A stretch of 64,000 bases of DNA from DASRRB01 sp036732755 (GCA_036732755.1 DAINBU010000007.1:21996-85995), one strand, 5' to 3'. Positions 1 through 8,806 are shown, counted from the first letter of the stretch. A program made the numbers and translations. Notes: generated from the letters alone by a model not told the origin.

Positions 1-636
1 ACCGGGCGCGCGGAGTCGTTCCACCACGGGCTCTTCCTCGAGGACGCGTTCGGCCGGCTCACGCTCGTCGCGGGCACGCAGGAAGGCTTCCTCGACCTGA
101 CCGACGAGCTCGCGCTCAACCCGTCGGGGGCCGTCGCCTTCGTGGCGTCGGTCCGCGAGAAGCACTGGACGCTCTTCGCCACGAACGGCTCGACGCTGTT
201 CGAGGTCGCCGAGACGGACGAGGAGTGAAGCGCGTTCCACCGGCCGGCGATGAGCCCCGACGGCCGCATCGCGCTCGTGGTCGAGCGGCGCGACGGCGCG
301 CCCGCCGTCGCGCGCGTGCCGAAGGGCGGCGGCGCGCCGTCGATCGTCGCCGACGCCGCGGGCGGCTTCACGGCGATCGGACCCAACGTCGCGATCGACG
401 ACGCCGGCACGATCGCCTTCGTCGCCGAGCGCGAGGACGTCGGCGGCCTCTACCTCGCCGATCCCGGCGCGGCGCCGCGCCTCGTGGTGCCGATCGGGAC
501 CGCCGCGGGGAGCGACGCGATCGCCGCGTTCCGCCTCTCGAACCGGGCGTTCGGCCGCGCGCGGCAGCTCTTCGCGCTGGTCGCCCTCGAGCCCGACGGG
601 CAGGCGATCGTCGCGATCGAGCTCGGGCGCAAATGA
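1..636 (+). pseudogene. Tandem NxxGxxAF-type repeat protein, 5' end outside window, broken by an in-frame TGA
   Basis: Reading frame 1 is open from base 1 to a TGA at 226-228, then continues in the same frame to a TGA ending at 636. Both halves carry the same repeat: LNPSGAVAFVA before the stop, MSPDGRIALVVE and IDDAGTIAFVAE after it. These resemble the beta-propeller-like NxxGxxAF tandem repeats of secreted proteins seen in planctomycetes and myxobacteria. The eight codons between the TGA and the ATG at 250 also fit the repeat (SAFHRPA then MSPDG), so the stop looks like a nonsense change (TGG to TGA would restore Trp) or a base error, not a gene boundary. A separate 128-residue gene starting at 250 is possible, but no ribosome-binding site is seen before it. 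Function unknown; export cannot be judged because the N-terminus is missing. Confidence 0.55.
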
Positions 637-646
637 GCGCGCGCGG

Positions 647-2299
647 TCAGGCCGGCGGCGTCGCGCGCGCCGGGGCGACCGGCAGCTCGATCTCGACCTC
701 GAAGCGCGTCTCGGTCTGGCGCACGTCGATGCGGCCGCCGAGCAGCCGGACGACGCGGTCGCAGAGCGCGAGCCCGAGCCCGCAGTGGTCGTCGCCGCTG
801 CGCGCCGGGTCGCGCCGCCAGAGCGGCTCGAACGCCTCGCGCAGCTCGTCCCCGGTCGCCGCGCCCGCGCGCACCGTCGACTCGTAGGGGTTCGCGATCA
901 GGAGCGCGACCGTGGCGCCGCGCGCGCCGACCTCGATCTCGACGGTGCCGCCGCGCGCGCCGTGCGCGATGGCGTTGTCGAGGAGGTTGGCGAGGACGAG
1001 CGCGAGGTGGGTCGGGCTGGTGGTGAGCTCGAGCGAATCGGGGACGCGCCACTCGACGCGCATGTCGCGGCTGCGCGCCATCGGGTCGACCGTGCGCCAC
1101 GCCTCGCGCAGCAGCACCACGACGTCGGCGCTGCGCACGGCGGGCGTCTCCTGGCCCGACTCGATGCGGGTCAGCGTGAGGAGGCCGTTGATCATCGACT
1201 GCATGCGGCGCGTCACCACGACGCCAGCCTCGAGCGCGCGGTGCTGCAGGTCGGGGTCCTGCAGCAGCCCGAACTCGAGCTTCGCGCGCAGCGCCGACAG
1301 CGGATTGCGCAGCTCGTGGGCGAGGTTCGCGATGGTCGCGCGTTCACGGTTGAACGTGGTCTCGACGCGCGCGAGCAGCTCGTTCAGCCGCGCCACCATC
1401 GGCTGCAGCTCGAGCGGCGCCTCGTGCGCGGGAACGCGCGCGGCGAGATGGGTCGGCGAGATCTTGCGGATGGTCCGGGAGAGCGAATCGACCGGCTCGA
1501 GCACCGTCTTGCGCAGCCACAGCGCGACGACCCACGACAGCGCCGTCGCCCCGGTCCAGAGCGCGACCAGGATCCAGACGAGGTGGCGCAGCTCCTCGTA
1601 GATCTCGCTCGCGTCGATCGCGAGGTAGAGGTCGACGTGCTTGCGATCCGGCCCGCTCTGGCGATCCGTCGCGGCGCGCTCGTCGCCGTCGCGCTCGCGC
1701 GACCGGCCGGAGCGCTCGCTCCCGGCGTCGCCGGCGCCGCCGCGCTCGACGCTCCGCTCGATGCCGCGGTCGCCGCTCCGCTCGGACCCGCGCTCGCCGC
1801 TCCGGTCGCCGCGCCAGCGGAAGGGGGGACGCACCGCCGCGTCGATCGAGACGACGAGGAGGCGCGCCGGCCGGCCGTCGGCGAGCGTCACCGTCTCGAT
1901 CGGATCGCCCGGCCGCACGTCGTGCGACGCGAGCGCCTCGCCCTGCGGGAGCGAGGGGGCGCGCCAGAGCTCGGCGCCGTCGGTCGCGTCGTGGATCTCC
2001 GCGTAGGGCCAGCTGCTGAGCCAGGAGGAGGTGGAGCTCCCCGGCGTGCCGGGCGTCCCCGTCGAGCCCGACGTGCCGTTCGCCGAGCTCCCGCTCGTCG
2101 TCGGCACGGTCGCCTCGTGCTCCCCCGGGGCGACGCGCGGCACCGTCCAGGGGAAGCGGACGCGCGCGTGCAGACGGTCGTCGAGCGCCCGGAAGAGCAT
2201 CGCCCGCGTCGTGACGCCGACCGCGACCGCCGCGACGGCCACCGCGCCCGCCGTGCAGCCGACGACCGCCAGCGCGATGCGCGAGCGGATCGACGTCAT
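647..2299 (-). CDS. Two-component sensor histidine kinase, membrane-bound
   Basis: A 550-residue inner-membrane kinase that should phosphorylate the regulator encoded just upstream. Order: TM1 at residues 8-30, periplasmic part about 31-235, TM2 about 240-262, HAMP about 263-318, H-box with His328 (NLAHELRNPLS), N-box (ANLLDNAIAHG) and G-box (CGLGLAL). ATG at 2299 is chosen because it overlaps the regulator stop by ATGA, the usual coupled arrangement. The general layout matches QseC/CusS/PhoQ-type kinases. Odd: residues about 163-220 of the sensor part are a low-complexity run of Gly, Ser, Glu, Arg and Asp, and residues 65-95 are rich in Ser, Thr and Gly, so a compact ligand-binding domain is not obvious. 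The signal is unknown, and no link to the flagellar genes is seen. Confidence 0.9.
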   Translation of the reverse strand: MTSIRSRIALAVVGCTAGAVAVAAVAVGVTTRAMLFRALDDRLHARVRFPWTVPRVAPGEHEATVPTTSGSSANGTSGSTGTPGTPGSSTSSWLSSWPYAEIHDATDGAELWRAPSLPQGEALASHDVRPGDPIETVTLADGRPARLLVVSIDAAVRPPFRWRGDRSGERGSERSGDRGIERSVERGGAGDAGSERSGRSRERDGDERAATDRQSGPDRKHVDLYLAIDASEIYEELRHLVWILVALWTGATALSWVVALWLRKTVLEPVDSLSRTIRKISPTHLAARVPAHEAPLELQPMVARLNELLARVETTFNRERATIANLAHELRNPLSALRAKLEFGLLQDPDLQHRALEAGVVVTRRMQSMINGLLTLTRIESGQETPAVRSADVVVLLREAWRTVDPMARSRDMRVEWRVPDSLELTTSPTHLALVLANLLDNAIAHGARGGTVEIEVGARGATVALLIANPYESTVRAGAATGDELREAFEPLWRRDPARSGDDHCGLGLALCDRVVRLLGGRIDVRQTETRFEVEIELPVAPARATPPA

Positions 2300-2970
2300 G
2301 CACCGGCCTCCAGCAGGTAGCCCCAGCCGCGGCGCGTCCGGATCAGGTCGGGGAGGTTGCGCGGACAGAGTTTCTTCCGCAAGCGCCCGACCAGGACGTC
2401 GACGGCGTTCGAGCCCGCCGAAGGCGGTTCCTCGAAGACGTGCTGCGCGAGCTCCTGCCGCGTCACGAGCGTTCCCGCGCGCACCGCGAGGTACTCGAGG
2501 AGCGAGTACTCGCGCGGCGAGAGGTCGACCCACTTGCCGCCGCGCGTGACGACGTGCTGCACCGTGTCGATCGTCACGTCGGCCACTCGGATCAACGCCT
2601 GCGTGGTCGGCTTGCCGCGCCGCATCAGCGAGCGCAGCCGCGCCAGCAGCTCGTCGACGGCGAACGGCTTCACCATGTAGTCGTCGCCGCCGAGGTCGAG
2701 CCCGCGCACGCGGTCCTCGACCGTGTCCTTGGCGGTGAGGAAGAGGACCGGCACCGACTTCCCCGATTCGCGCAGCCGGCGCACCAGCTCGAAGCCGTCG
2801 AGGCCGGGCAGCATGACGTCGACGATCGCCGCGTCGTGGTTGCCGCCGCTCGCCTTCTCCAGGCCGGTGGTCCCGTCCGCGACGGCTTCGACTTCGTAAC
2901 CGAGCGACGACAGCCCCTCGGCCAGCGTCGAGCGCAGCGCATCGGAGTCTTCGACGATCAGGAGTCTCAT
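2296..2970 (-). CDS. OmpR/PhoB-family response regulator
   Basis: A 224-residue DNA-binding regulator. The receiver domain covers residues 1-115, with acidic pocket Asp8, phospho-acceptor Asp51 (IVDVMLPG), Thr79 and Lys101 all present. A winged-helix domain fills residues 130-222 and ends in the typical RTRRGWGYLL. ATG at 2970 gives the family start MRLLIVEDS; an upstream in-frame ATG at 3021 would add 17 unlike residues. It is first in a two-gene operon with the kinase, whose ATG overlaps this stop. The 168 bp to the divergent gene at 3139 contain an AT-rich patch (about 3019-3035) that could hold the promoters. Target genes are unknown. Confidence 0.93.
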   Translation of the reverse strand: MRLLIVEDSDALRSTLAEGLSSLGYEVEAVADGTTGLEKASGGNHDAAIVDVMLPGLDGFELVRRLRESGKSVPVLFLTAKDTVEDRVRGLDLGGDDYMVKPFAVDELLARLRSLMRRGKPTTQALIRVADVTIDTVQHVVTRGGKWVDLSPREYSLLEYLAVRAGTLVTRQELAQHVFEEPPSAGSNAVDVLVGRLRKKLCPRNLPDLIRTRRGWGYLLEAGA

Positions 2971-3138
2971 CGCGGCGAAGATCCTGTCCATTCGCGAGAG
3001 CGTCAACGGCGACGCGAACAATATGTCAGAAGAATGACGCGAGCCGTGTGCAACGTCGACTTCGCGATCGAGTAGGACTGCACCTCCTCGCGCGCCGTTT
3101 CGCGATTCGCGCCGCTTCGACGGCGTCGGATCGCGCGA

Positions 3139-4224
3139 ATGGAAAAGCGCTCGAAAGCGGCCCGGGAATCACGCATGGCAAGTCGGGTGATCGCGGTGGC
3201 GGCGGGCGCGATCGCGGGCGCGGTGCTGGCCGCGGCCGGTTTCGCGCTCCACGGAACACTCGACGCGGGAATTCCGGCCGGCAGCGACGGCGGCGGGCTC
3301 GCGCGCCAGCTCGGCGAGGTCGAGCAGCGCGTCGCCGACCTCGCCGCGCGGCTCGACTCGCTCGAGCCGGCGGCCACCGCCGCGCCGCTCCGCTCGCAGG
3401 AGCCGGCCGCGCCGCACGTCGGCGCGCAGGATCCGGACGCGACCGAGATCGAGGGCGCGGCAGGGGTCGCGCTCGACGCGAACGGGCGGCGCGCCGGCGG
3501 CCGCCGCCGCGACGCCGGATTCGACGAACTGCGCCGCCTGCGCGACGCCCCGGACGACGCCGCCCGGCTCGCGGCCGCGCGCGAGCTCTCGGCGTCCGAG
3601 AACCCGATGGTCGCGCTCGAATCGCTGCGCGTCCTCTCCGACCTCGCCCCCAAGGAGGCGCTCGCGCTGGTCGACGCGTGGGTCGCGAAGGAGAAGAAGG
3701 GCGAGCTGTCCGGCTGGCAGGTCGAGCGCGCTCTCGCCGCGCTCGCGGACGGCAAGGGCGCCGCCCAGATCGGCGCCGAGCTCACCGACGCGCTGCGCCG
3801 CTACTTCCGCGACGGCGACGCCGCGCTGCAGCTCACGGCGGCGCGCGCGCTCGACCGGCGCGGCGATTCCGGCGCGATGCAGCACCTCGTCGCTCAGCTC
3901 GGCTCCGACCTCGGCAACGCCGACGTCGACCGCCGCGCCAAGTCGATCGACGCGCTGGCGCAGACGCGCAGCCACTACGCCGCGCCGCTGCTGCTGCCGC
4001 TGCTCGCCGATCCGAGCGACGAAGTGCGGCTGCGGACGCTCGACGCGCTGCGCCGCACCGGCGACGCCACGACCATCGAAAAGATCCTGCCGCTCCTGAA
4101 CGATCCGGTCGCCGCGGTCCGCGATCGCGCGACGCGCGCGATCGAGAGCCTCCGCCGCGGAGACGGGCAGGACGACCGGCGCGGAGGCGGGAATCCGTTC
4201 GGAGGAAGGCGCCGCCCGGGTTGA
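3139..4224 (+). CDS. Membrane-anchored HEAT-repeat protein, function unknown
   Basis: A 361-residue protein with an N-terminal hydrophobic segment (about residues 15-37), a short coiled coil (about 54-76, LARQLGEVEQRVADL), a low-complexity linker and C-terminal helical HEAT-like repeats (about 205-345; VRLRTLDALRR and VRDRATRAIESLRR are typical helix-B ends). HEAT arrays bind other proteins, so a scaffold role at the membrane or periplasm is inferred. The start is uncertain: ATG 3139 has no clear ribosome-binding site, and ATG 3175 would place the hydrophobic segment right at the N-terminus. It is followed 34 bp later by another exported protein, probably in the same transcript. Confidence 0.75.
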   Translation: MEKRSKAARESRMASRVIAVAAGAIAGAVLAAAGFALHGTLDAGIPAGSDGGGLARQLGEVEQRVADLAARLDSLEPAATAAPLRSQEPAAPHVGAQDPDATEIEGAAGVALDANGRRAGGRRRDAGFDELRRLRDAPDDAARLAAARELSASENPMVALESLRVLSDLAPKEALALVDAWVAKEKKGELSGWQVERALAALADGKGAAQIGAELTDALRRYFRDGDAALQLTAARALDRRGDSGAMQHLVAQLGSDLGNADVDRRAKSIDALAQTRSHYAAPLLLPLLADPSDEVRLRTLDALRRTGDATTIEKILPLLNDPVAAVRDRATRAIESLRRGDGQDDRRGGGNPFGGRRRPG

Positions 4225-4258
4225 GCGGGCGCGCGCAGTTTCCGCGGGAGAAGACGAC

Positions 4259-5206
4259 ATGGTGCACGCTGGTCTGACGCTGGTGCTGGCACTCGCGTGC
4301 CAGGCGCCGGGGAAGCTCGAACGGCCCGAGTCGCTCGCGGCGCCCAAGCAGGACGCCGCGAAGGACCTGAAGGAGAAGGTCGAGAAGGCCGTCGCGGTCA
4401 AGAGCTACACGTTCGAGCTCAAGTCCGAGCGTGAGGGCGGCGGGAACAACGCAGGCGGCGGGGCCGGAGGCGGAGCCGGCGGCGGCGCCGGCAGCGGCCG
4501 CGGCGGCGCGAGCGGCGCGGGCGGCGGCGGCAATCGCGGCGGCAGCCGCGGCGACTCGAACGCGACGACGCTCGGCAAGTACGTCGACGGCCAACCGGTC
4601 GAGCTCAAGCGCGGCGACCTCCTCGCCTATCGCAAGGGTGACAAGCTCACCTACCTGAAGAACGGCAACTGGGAGCTCCCGCCCGACAACTCCGGCGGCG
4701 GCGCCGGCAATAGCGGCGGCGGCGGCGCGAACGGCGGCGGCGGCGCGAACGGCGGTGGCTGTGGAGGCGGCGGCCGGTGTGGCGGCGGCGGCGGGGGCGA
4801 GGGCTGGACGCTGATGGCGCTCGGCGGACTCAAGCTGCCGCACGAGCTGCTCGCCGGCATCGACGCGAAGGTCACCGACGTCAAGGCGAGCGAGGAGGCG
4901 GGCCGCCACGTCTACGTCGGCAATCTCACCAAGGAGTCGGCGGAGGACCTCTCCGGTTCGCGCCGCTTTCGCGACGTGGGCGGACCGGGCGGCAACGCGC
5001 CCGAGATCAAGGCGAGCGGGACGCTGCGCGTCGTCTTCACGAAGGACGACCGGATCGACTCCGTCGTCGTCGTGACGAAGACCTCGTCGAGCTTCGGGGA
5101 CTTCACGACGACGCAGACCTATTCGCTGAAGGACGCCGGGACGACGAAGGTCGAGCCGCCCAAGGAGGCGCTCGCGAAGCTCGGGATCACGGCAGGATCG
5201 CACTGA
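4259..5206 (+). CDS. Secreted glycine-rich protein, function unknown
   Basis: A 315-residue protein starting with a short hydrophobic leader ending in LALAC; the Cys could be lipidated but the lipobox is not canonical (Ala, not Leu, at -3). A GGAG lies about ten bases before the ATG. Two runs made almost only of Gly with Asn, Ala and Cys (residues about 61-100 and 147-182) interrupt an otherwise ordinary beta-rich sequence (SYTFELKSERE; GTLRVVFTKDDRIDSVVVVTK). The rest resembles outer-membrane-lipoprotein-sorting (LolA/LppX-like) folds in its mix of strands, but this is a guess. It lies after the HEAT protein and ahead of a strong terminator. Confidence 0.7.
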   Translation: MVHAGLTLVLALACQAPGKLERPESLAAPKQDAAKDLKEKVEKAVAVKSYTFELKSEREGGGNNAGGGAGGGAGGGAGSGRGGASGAGGGGNRGGSRGDSNATTLGKYVDGQPVELKRGDLLAYRKGDKLTYLKNGNWELPPDNSGGGAGNSGGGGANGGGGANGGGCGGGGRCGGGGGGEGWTLMALGGLKLPHELLAGIDAKVTDVKASEEAGRHVYVGNLTKESAEDLSGSRRFRDVGGPGGNAPEIKASGTLRVVFTKDDRIDSVVVVTKTSSSFGDFTTTQTYSLKDAGTTKVEPPKEALAKLGITAGSH

Positions 5207-5300
5207 GATCGGATCCGGGCTCGCACTCGCGGCGGCGGCCGGAACGGCAACGGGGCGCTTCGAGTTCCGGCGCACCTGCGCGGCGCGGGACCGGGAATGG

Positions 5301-5340
5301 AACGGGAGGTCCGGGAATCCGGGCCTCCCGTTCTCTTTCG
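5301..5340. terminator. Bidirectional terminator between convergent genes
   Basis: AACGGGAGG and CCTCCCGTT are perfect inverted arms (5301-5309 and 5324-5332), with inner CCGG arms around GAAT. CTCTTT follows on the plus strand. It sits between the plus-strand gene ending at 5206 and the minus-strand operon ending at 5384. Confidence 0.8.
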
Positions 5341-5383
5341 TACGCCGCCCGAACGGCGACGGGAGGCCGGTCGGGACAGGCGC

Positions 5384-5770
5384 TCAGCCGACCTCGTCGC
5401 AGGCGTGGAGGTGCGGCGACTGGCCGCCGTAGGCGGCGAGCGCCGTCCGGCCCTCCCGCGCCGACGCGAGCGCGCGCTCGACCTCGTCCTGCGCGCGCCG
5501 GCTCTGGACCGAGAGCTCGTGGTGGAGCGCCGAGAGCCGCGTCATGCGCTCGGCCAGCTCGGCGAGCCGAGGCGGGTCGATCCGGCGGCGCAGCTCCTCG
5601 AGCTCGCCGAGACGCACGAGCAGCACGCCCGCCGCCTCGACGTCGCGCTGCGCGCGCGCGGCGTCGCCGGCGTGCACGAGCGAGAGCGCGTCGCGCCAGC
5701 GCCGCTCGATCTCGTCGAGGGCGGCGAGGCAGGCCGCGCCCGCGTCAGGAGTTCGCGCGGACGGCGCCAT
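5384..5770 (-). CDS. Probable FliT-like flagellar chaperone
   Basis: A 128-residue all-helical protein with heptad-like Leu/Ala/Arg/Glu content. It overlaps the end of fliS by 26 bp and is last in the fliD-fliS unit, the place where fliT (FliD chaperone) is usually found. Sequence similarity to FliT is too weak to assign by motif, so the call rests on size, helical make-up and position. It could instead be an unrelated small helical protein. Confidence 0.5.
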   Translation of the reverse strand: MAPSARTPDAGAACLAALDEIERRWRDALSLVHAGDAARAQRDVEAAGVLLVRLGELEELRRRIDPPRLAELAERMTRLSALHHELSVQSRRAQDEVERALASAREGRTALAAYGGQSPHLHACDEVG

Positions 5771-6116
5771 CCCAGCCCTCCTTCAGCGTCGACAGGATGC
5801 GCCGGCTCGAGCGCAGGAGATCGGGCGATTGCGATACGTTCGCCTCGAGCAGCCAGGTGGAGACCGTGCGGTAGAGCTGGTCGAGCCGCGGCACGCACGC
5901 CGCGCCGGCGTCGCGATCGAGCGCCTCGCGCAGCGCGCTCACGATGTCGAAGGCGCGGCTGATCGCGAGCCCCGCGCGCGCGCGGTTCCCCTCGCGCAGC
6001 GCCGCCTCGGCGTCCTGGATGCGCACGAGCAGCGTGTCGTAGATGCGCAGCAGGAGCTGCCCCCGGGGCAGCGAGTGCACGGTGTCGGACGCGTAGCTGT
6101 CGAGCGCGGACCCCAT
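5745..6116 (-). CDS. fliS: Flagellin export chaperone FliS
   Basis: A 123-residue cytoplasmic chaperone that binds the C-terminus of flagellin and prevents early polymerisation. Family features seen: Tyr in the N-terminal SALDSYASDTVHS segment, the helix GQLLLRIYDTLLVRIQDAE, and ISRAFDIVSALREALD. Length is typical (120-135). It lies 64 bp after fliD and overlaps the FliT-like gene. Two flagellins encoded in this window are its likely clients. Confidence 0.92.
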   Translation of the reverse strand: MGSALDSYASDTVHSLPRGQLLLRIYDTLLVRIQDAEAALREGNRARAGLAISRAFDIVSALREALDRDAGAACVPRLDQLYRTVSTWLLEANVSQSPDLLRSSRRILSTLKEGWDGAVRANS

Positions 6117-6180
6117 CCCATCCCTCTCCGTTCGCGGTGTCGTTCGTCGTCGTCGTGGTCGTGGTGCGCGGTACGAAGCC

Positions 6181-7575
6181 CTACCCGTTCGAGCTCGACG
6201 CCGAGCCGTTCAACGAATTGAAGAGCCCGGTCAGCGACGTGAGCGAGTCGCCCTGCGCCTTCAGCCGCCCGATGATCGTCTCGTACGCGGCGAAGCGGGC
6301 GACCAGCGCGTCCTCGTAGCGCGACAGGGCGTCCTGCGCGGCGCGGATGCGCTTGTCGAGGCTCGAGATCTGGGCCTTCAGCGCGTCCTCGCGCGAGTCG
6401 ATCACGCCGCCGGTCGGGTCGGTGCGCCGCTCCACCACGTCGAGCAGCTTCTTCGCCAGCCCCTGCGTCGAGTCGGTCAGCAGCGCGCGGACGTCGTCGA
6501 CGTCGTCGCCGATCGCGTCCTGGAACTTCTTGGCGTCGAACACGAGCGTGCCGTCGTTCTGCGACTTGATGCCGATGCTGGAGAACGTCGTGTAGCGCGA
6601 CGTCGCCGACACGGACGCCGAGGCGATCACCGACCCGAACGCCATCCGCAGGCTCGAGAGCGTGCTCTCGCCCGAGAGCGGCTTGATCGGATCGGACGAC
6701 GAGGCGCGCGGCGCCGTCTGCTCGTTCATCGTGGTGACGACCGCGTTGTAGGCCGTGACGAAGTCTTCGATCTGCTTGCGGATCTGGTCGACGCTCTCGG
6801 TGACTGCGACCTGGATCGGCGCGGCGCCGACCGCCTGGTCGTCGAGGAGCTGCAGCGTCACCCCCTCGATCGCGCCGTTCACCGTGTTGCTCGCCGACGT
6901 GTAGGGCTGGCCGTCGATCGTGAAGGTCGCGTCGGAGGCGGCGCGCAGCTGCGTCAGGGCGAGGGCGGTGCCCCCGGTCCCCGGCGCGGGCTCGGCGACT
7001 ACCGTCACCGCGTTCGCGACGCCGCTGTCGTGCCCGCGCAGCTCGAGGTGGTACTGCGTGCCGTCGAAGACGACCGTGGCGTCGATCGCGGCGCCCGAGT
7101 CGTTGATGGCGTCGCGCACGCCGAAGAGCGAGTCGTTGGTGCCGTCGATCGCGATCGTCGTGTCGGTCGTCCCGACGCGCAGCGTGAGGTCGCCGGCGAG
7201 CCCGAGCGACGCGTTGGCGTCGGCGGCGCCGGCCGAGCGGATGAACGTGCTCTGCGCGATCGCGCCGATCTGGATCTGGTAGGTGCCGGCGCGCGCGGCG
7301 CCCTGCGGCGTCGCCGTGAGGAACGACTCGCCGCCGCTCGAGAGGTGGGCGGCGAAGGCGAGGAACTGCTCGGGGTCGGCGATCTTGCCGAGCGCCGTCT
7401 CCAGCGCCTTGAGCTTCCCGAGCAGGCTCTCGTAGGCGGTGACCTTGTCGCGGAAGGAGGTCTGCTGGCGCTGCAGCAGCGACACCCTCTGCCCCTCGAC
7501 GCCGACGAGCGCCTCGATGATCGCCTTCGTGTCGAGGCCGGACGCGAGCCCGCCGAACGTGATGGGACTGGACAA
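6181..7575 (-). CDS. fliD: Flagellar filament cap FliD (HAP2)
   Basis: About 464 residues; caps the filament tip and guides flagellin insertion. The N-terminus ITFGGLASGLDTKAIIEALV is the FliD signature, and the C-terminal coiled coil (DALKAQISSLDKRIRAAQDALSR then IIGRLKAQGDSL) is typical. Start choice: a TTG at 7575 lies five bases after a GGAGG (7585-7581), giving SSPITFGG; the alternative GTG at 7587 overlaps that GGAGG. Medium length, with a compact variable middle part. It is separated from upstream flagellin 1 by three strong hairpins, so it is probably transcribed from its own promoter or by read-through. Confidence 0.93.
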   Translation of the reverse strand: MSSPITFGGLASGLDTKAIIEALVGVEGQRVSLLQRQQTSFRDKVTAYESLLGKLKALETALGKIADPEQFLAFAAHLSSGGESFLTATPQGAARAGTYQIQIGAIAQSTFIRSAGAADANASLGLAGDLTLRVGTTDTTIAIDGTNDSLFGVRDAINDSGAAIDATVVFDGTQYHLELRGHDSGVANAVTVVAEPAPGTGGTALALTQLRAASDATFTIDGQPYTSASNTVNGAIEGVTLQLLDDQAVGAAPIQVAVTESVDQIRKQIEDFVTAYNAVVTTMNEQTAPRASSSDPIKPLSGESTLSSLRMAFGSVIASASVSATSRYTTFSSIGIKSQNDGTLVFDAKKFQDAIGDDVDDVRALLTDSTQGLAKKLLDVVERRTDPTGGVIDSREDALKAQISSLDKRIRAAQDALSRYEDALVARFAAYETIIGRLKAQGDSLTSLTGLFNSLNGSASSSNG

Positions 7576-7682
7576 GGGATCCTCCACTGCCGGGACCCCC
7601 GATTGTTCGGCTGAAACGGCCCGCGCTTGAGAGGGGAGACCATGCGCCCGGTCGGGAACCCTCGTCCGCCCGGAAAACGGTG

Positions 7683-7813
7683 CCGGCCGCGCCTTCGCAA
7701 GCGCGGCCGGGGGAGCGCGTAAAGGCCTCCCGACGGTCGGTCGGGAGGCCCCTTCACCCCGCGGAAGGTGGCCGCGCCCCCGGGCGGTCGGATCCCGGAT
7801 GCCCGGGGGCGCG
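7683..7813 (-). terminator. Three tandem hairpins behind flagellin 1
   Basis: Three perfect stems follow one another downstream of the minus-strand flagellin gene. They are 7773-7813 (13 bp arms, CGCGCCCCCGGGC), 7724-7750 (10 bp arms, GGCCTCCCGA, followed on the minus strand by TTT) and 7683-7710 (10 bp arms, CCGGCCGCGC). The middle one is a standard intrinsic terminator. The set would insulate abundant flagellin transcription from fliD or protect the mRNA 3' end. Confidence 0.75.
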
Positions 7814-7841
7814 TTCCCTTCAGAGATTCAGGACGGATGGC

Positions 7842-8675
7842 TCAGCCGAGGTTCTGGAGGAGCCTCAGCGCGGTCTGCGGCTGCAGGTTGGCCTGCGAGA
7901 GCACCGAGATCGCGGCCTGCTGCAGGATCGAGTTGCGCGTCAGGTCCGCGGTCTCGGCGGCGACGTCGACGTCACGGATGCGCGAGTTCGCGGCGGAGAG
8001 CGACTCGATGCTCACGCCGAGGTTCGCGATGGTCGACTGCAGGCGGTTCTGCGCCGCGCCGAGACGGCCGCGCGTCGCGCTGACCGAGTCGATGGCGGAG
8101 TCGATCGCCGTGATCGCCGTCGTGGACGAGCCGGCCGAGCTGATGTCGAGGCTCGTGATGCCGAGGTCCGAGCCGAGCGAGGACGTCAGCGAGACCGCGA
8201 TCGTGTCGTTCGCCGTGACGCCGGCGCCGACCTGGAACGTGATGGCCGCGGTCGAGCCGTCGAGCAGCTTCACGTTGTTGAAGTCGGACGACTGCGCGAT
8301 GCGGTCGACTTCGTCGATCAGGTCGCTGAACTCGGAGTTCAGCGTCGCCTTGTCGGAGTCGGAGACCGTGCCGTTGGCGGCCGCGGTCGCCAGCTCGCGC
8401 ATGCGGATCAGGATGTTCGAGACCTCGTTCAGCGAGCCTTCCGCCGTCTGCGTCAGCGAGATGCCGTCATTGGCATTGCGCTGCGCCTGCGAGAGGCTGG
8501 CGATCTGCGCGCGCAGACGCTCGCTGATGCCGAGCCCGGCAGCGTCGTCGGCGGCCGACGTGATGCGCAGGCCGGTCGACAGACGCTGGAAGTTCCGCTC
8601 GAGCCGACCCGACACCGAGGCCAGGCCGCGCTGCGCGTTGAGCGCCGACAGATTCGAGTTGATACGGAGCGCCAT
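7842..8675 (-). CDS. fliC: Flagellin 1
   Basis: A 277-residue filament subunit, secreted by the flagellar export machine. It has the conserved N-terminal domain (ALRINSNLSALNAQRGL; LSTGLRITSAADDAAGLGIS) and C-terminal domain (SRIRDVDVAAETADLTRNSI, ending ALRLLQNLG) joined by a very short middle, so the surface D2/D3 domains are absent. A GGGGGTG precedes the ATG. A candidate sigma-28 promoter and a 10 bp palindrome (GTGAATTCAC, 8698-8707) lie upstream. It is a close paralogue of the flagellin at 17315; both end QNLG. Confidence 0.96.
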   Translation of the reverse strand: MALRINSNLSALNAQRGLASVSGRLERNFQRLSTGLRITSAADDAAGLGISERLRAQIASLSQAQRNANDGISLTQTAEGSLNEVSNILIRMRELATAAANGTVSDSDKATLNSEFSDLIDEVDRIAQSSDFNNVKLLDGSTAAITFQVGAGVTANDTIAVSLTSSLGSDLGITSLDISSAGSSTTAITAIDSAIDSVSATRGRLGAAQNRLQSTIANLGVSIESLSAANSRIRDVDVAAETADLTRNSILQQAAISVLSQANLQPQTALRLLQNLG

Positions 8676-8762
8676 CGTTCTTCACCCCCACGGAATGTGA
8701 ATTCACGGGTCCCGCACGCGCGGTCGCCGGTGCACCGGAGTCCGTCCCCGAGGCCGCACGTT

Positions 8763-8789
8763 TGTTCGGTGCGCGGCGCCCCCGCTAGA
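8763..8789 (-). promoter_or_regulatory. Candidate sigma-28 promoter of flagellin 1
   Basis: On the minus strand TCTA, 15 bases, then ACCGAACA. Compare the FliA consensus TAAA-N15-GCCGATAA: spacing exact, CCGA core kept, -35 weak (2 of 4). The flagellin 2 candidate shares the CCGAA core and the same spacing, which raises confidence a little. Confidence 0.35.
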
Positions 8790-8806
8790 GCGACATCGCG
8801 GCGAAT

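Noticed and set aside
226..228. Selenocysteine codon at the TGA
   Set aside because: No Cys-type active site, no selenoprotein family match and no obvious stem-loop directly after; a nonsense change or base error is simpler.
5301..5332. Insertion-sequence end
   Set aside because: The inverted repeat is a hairpin with a T-rich tail between convergent genes; there is no transposase or second copy.
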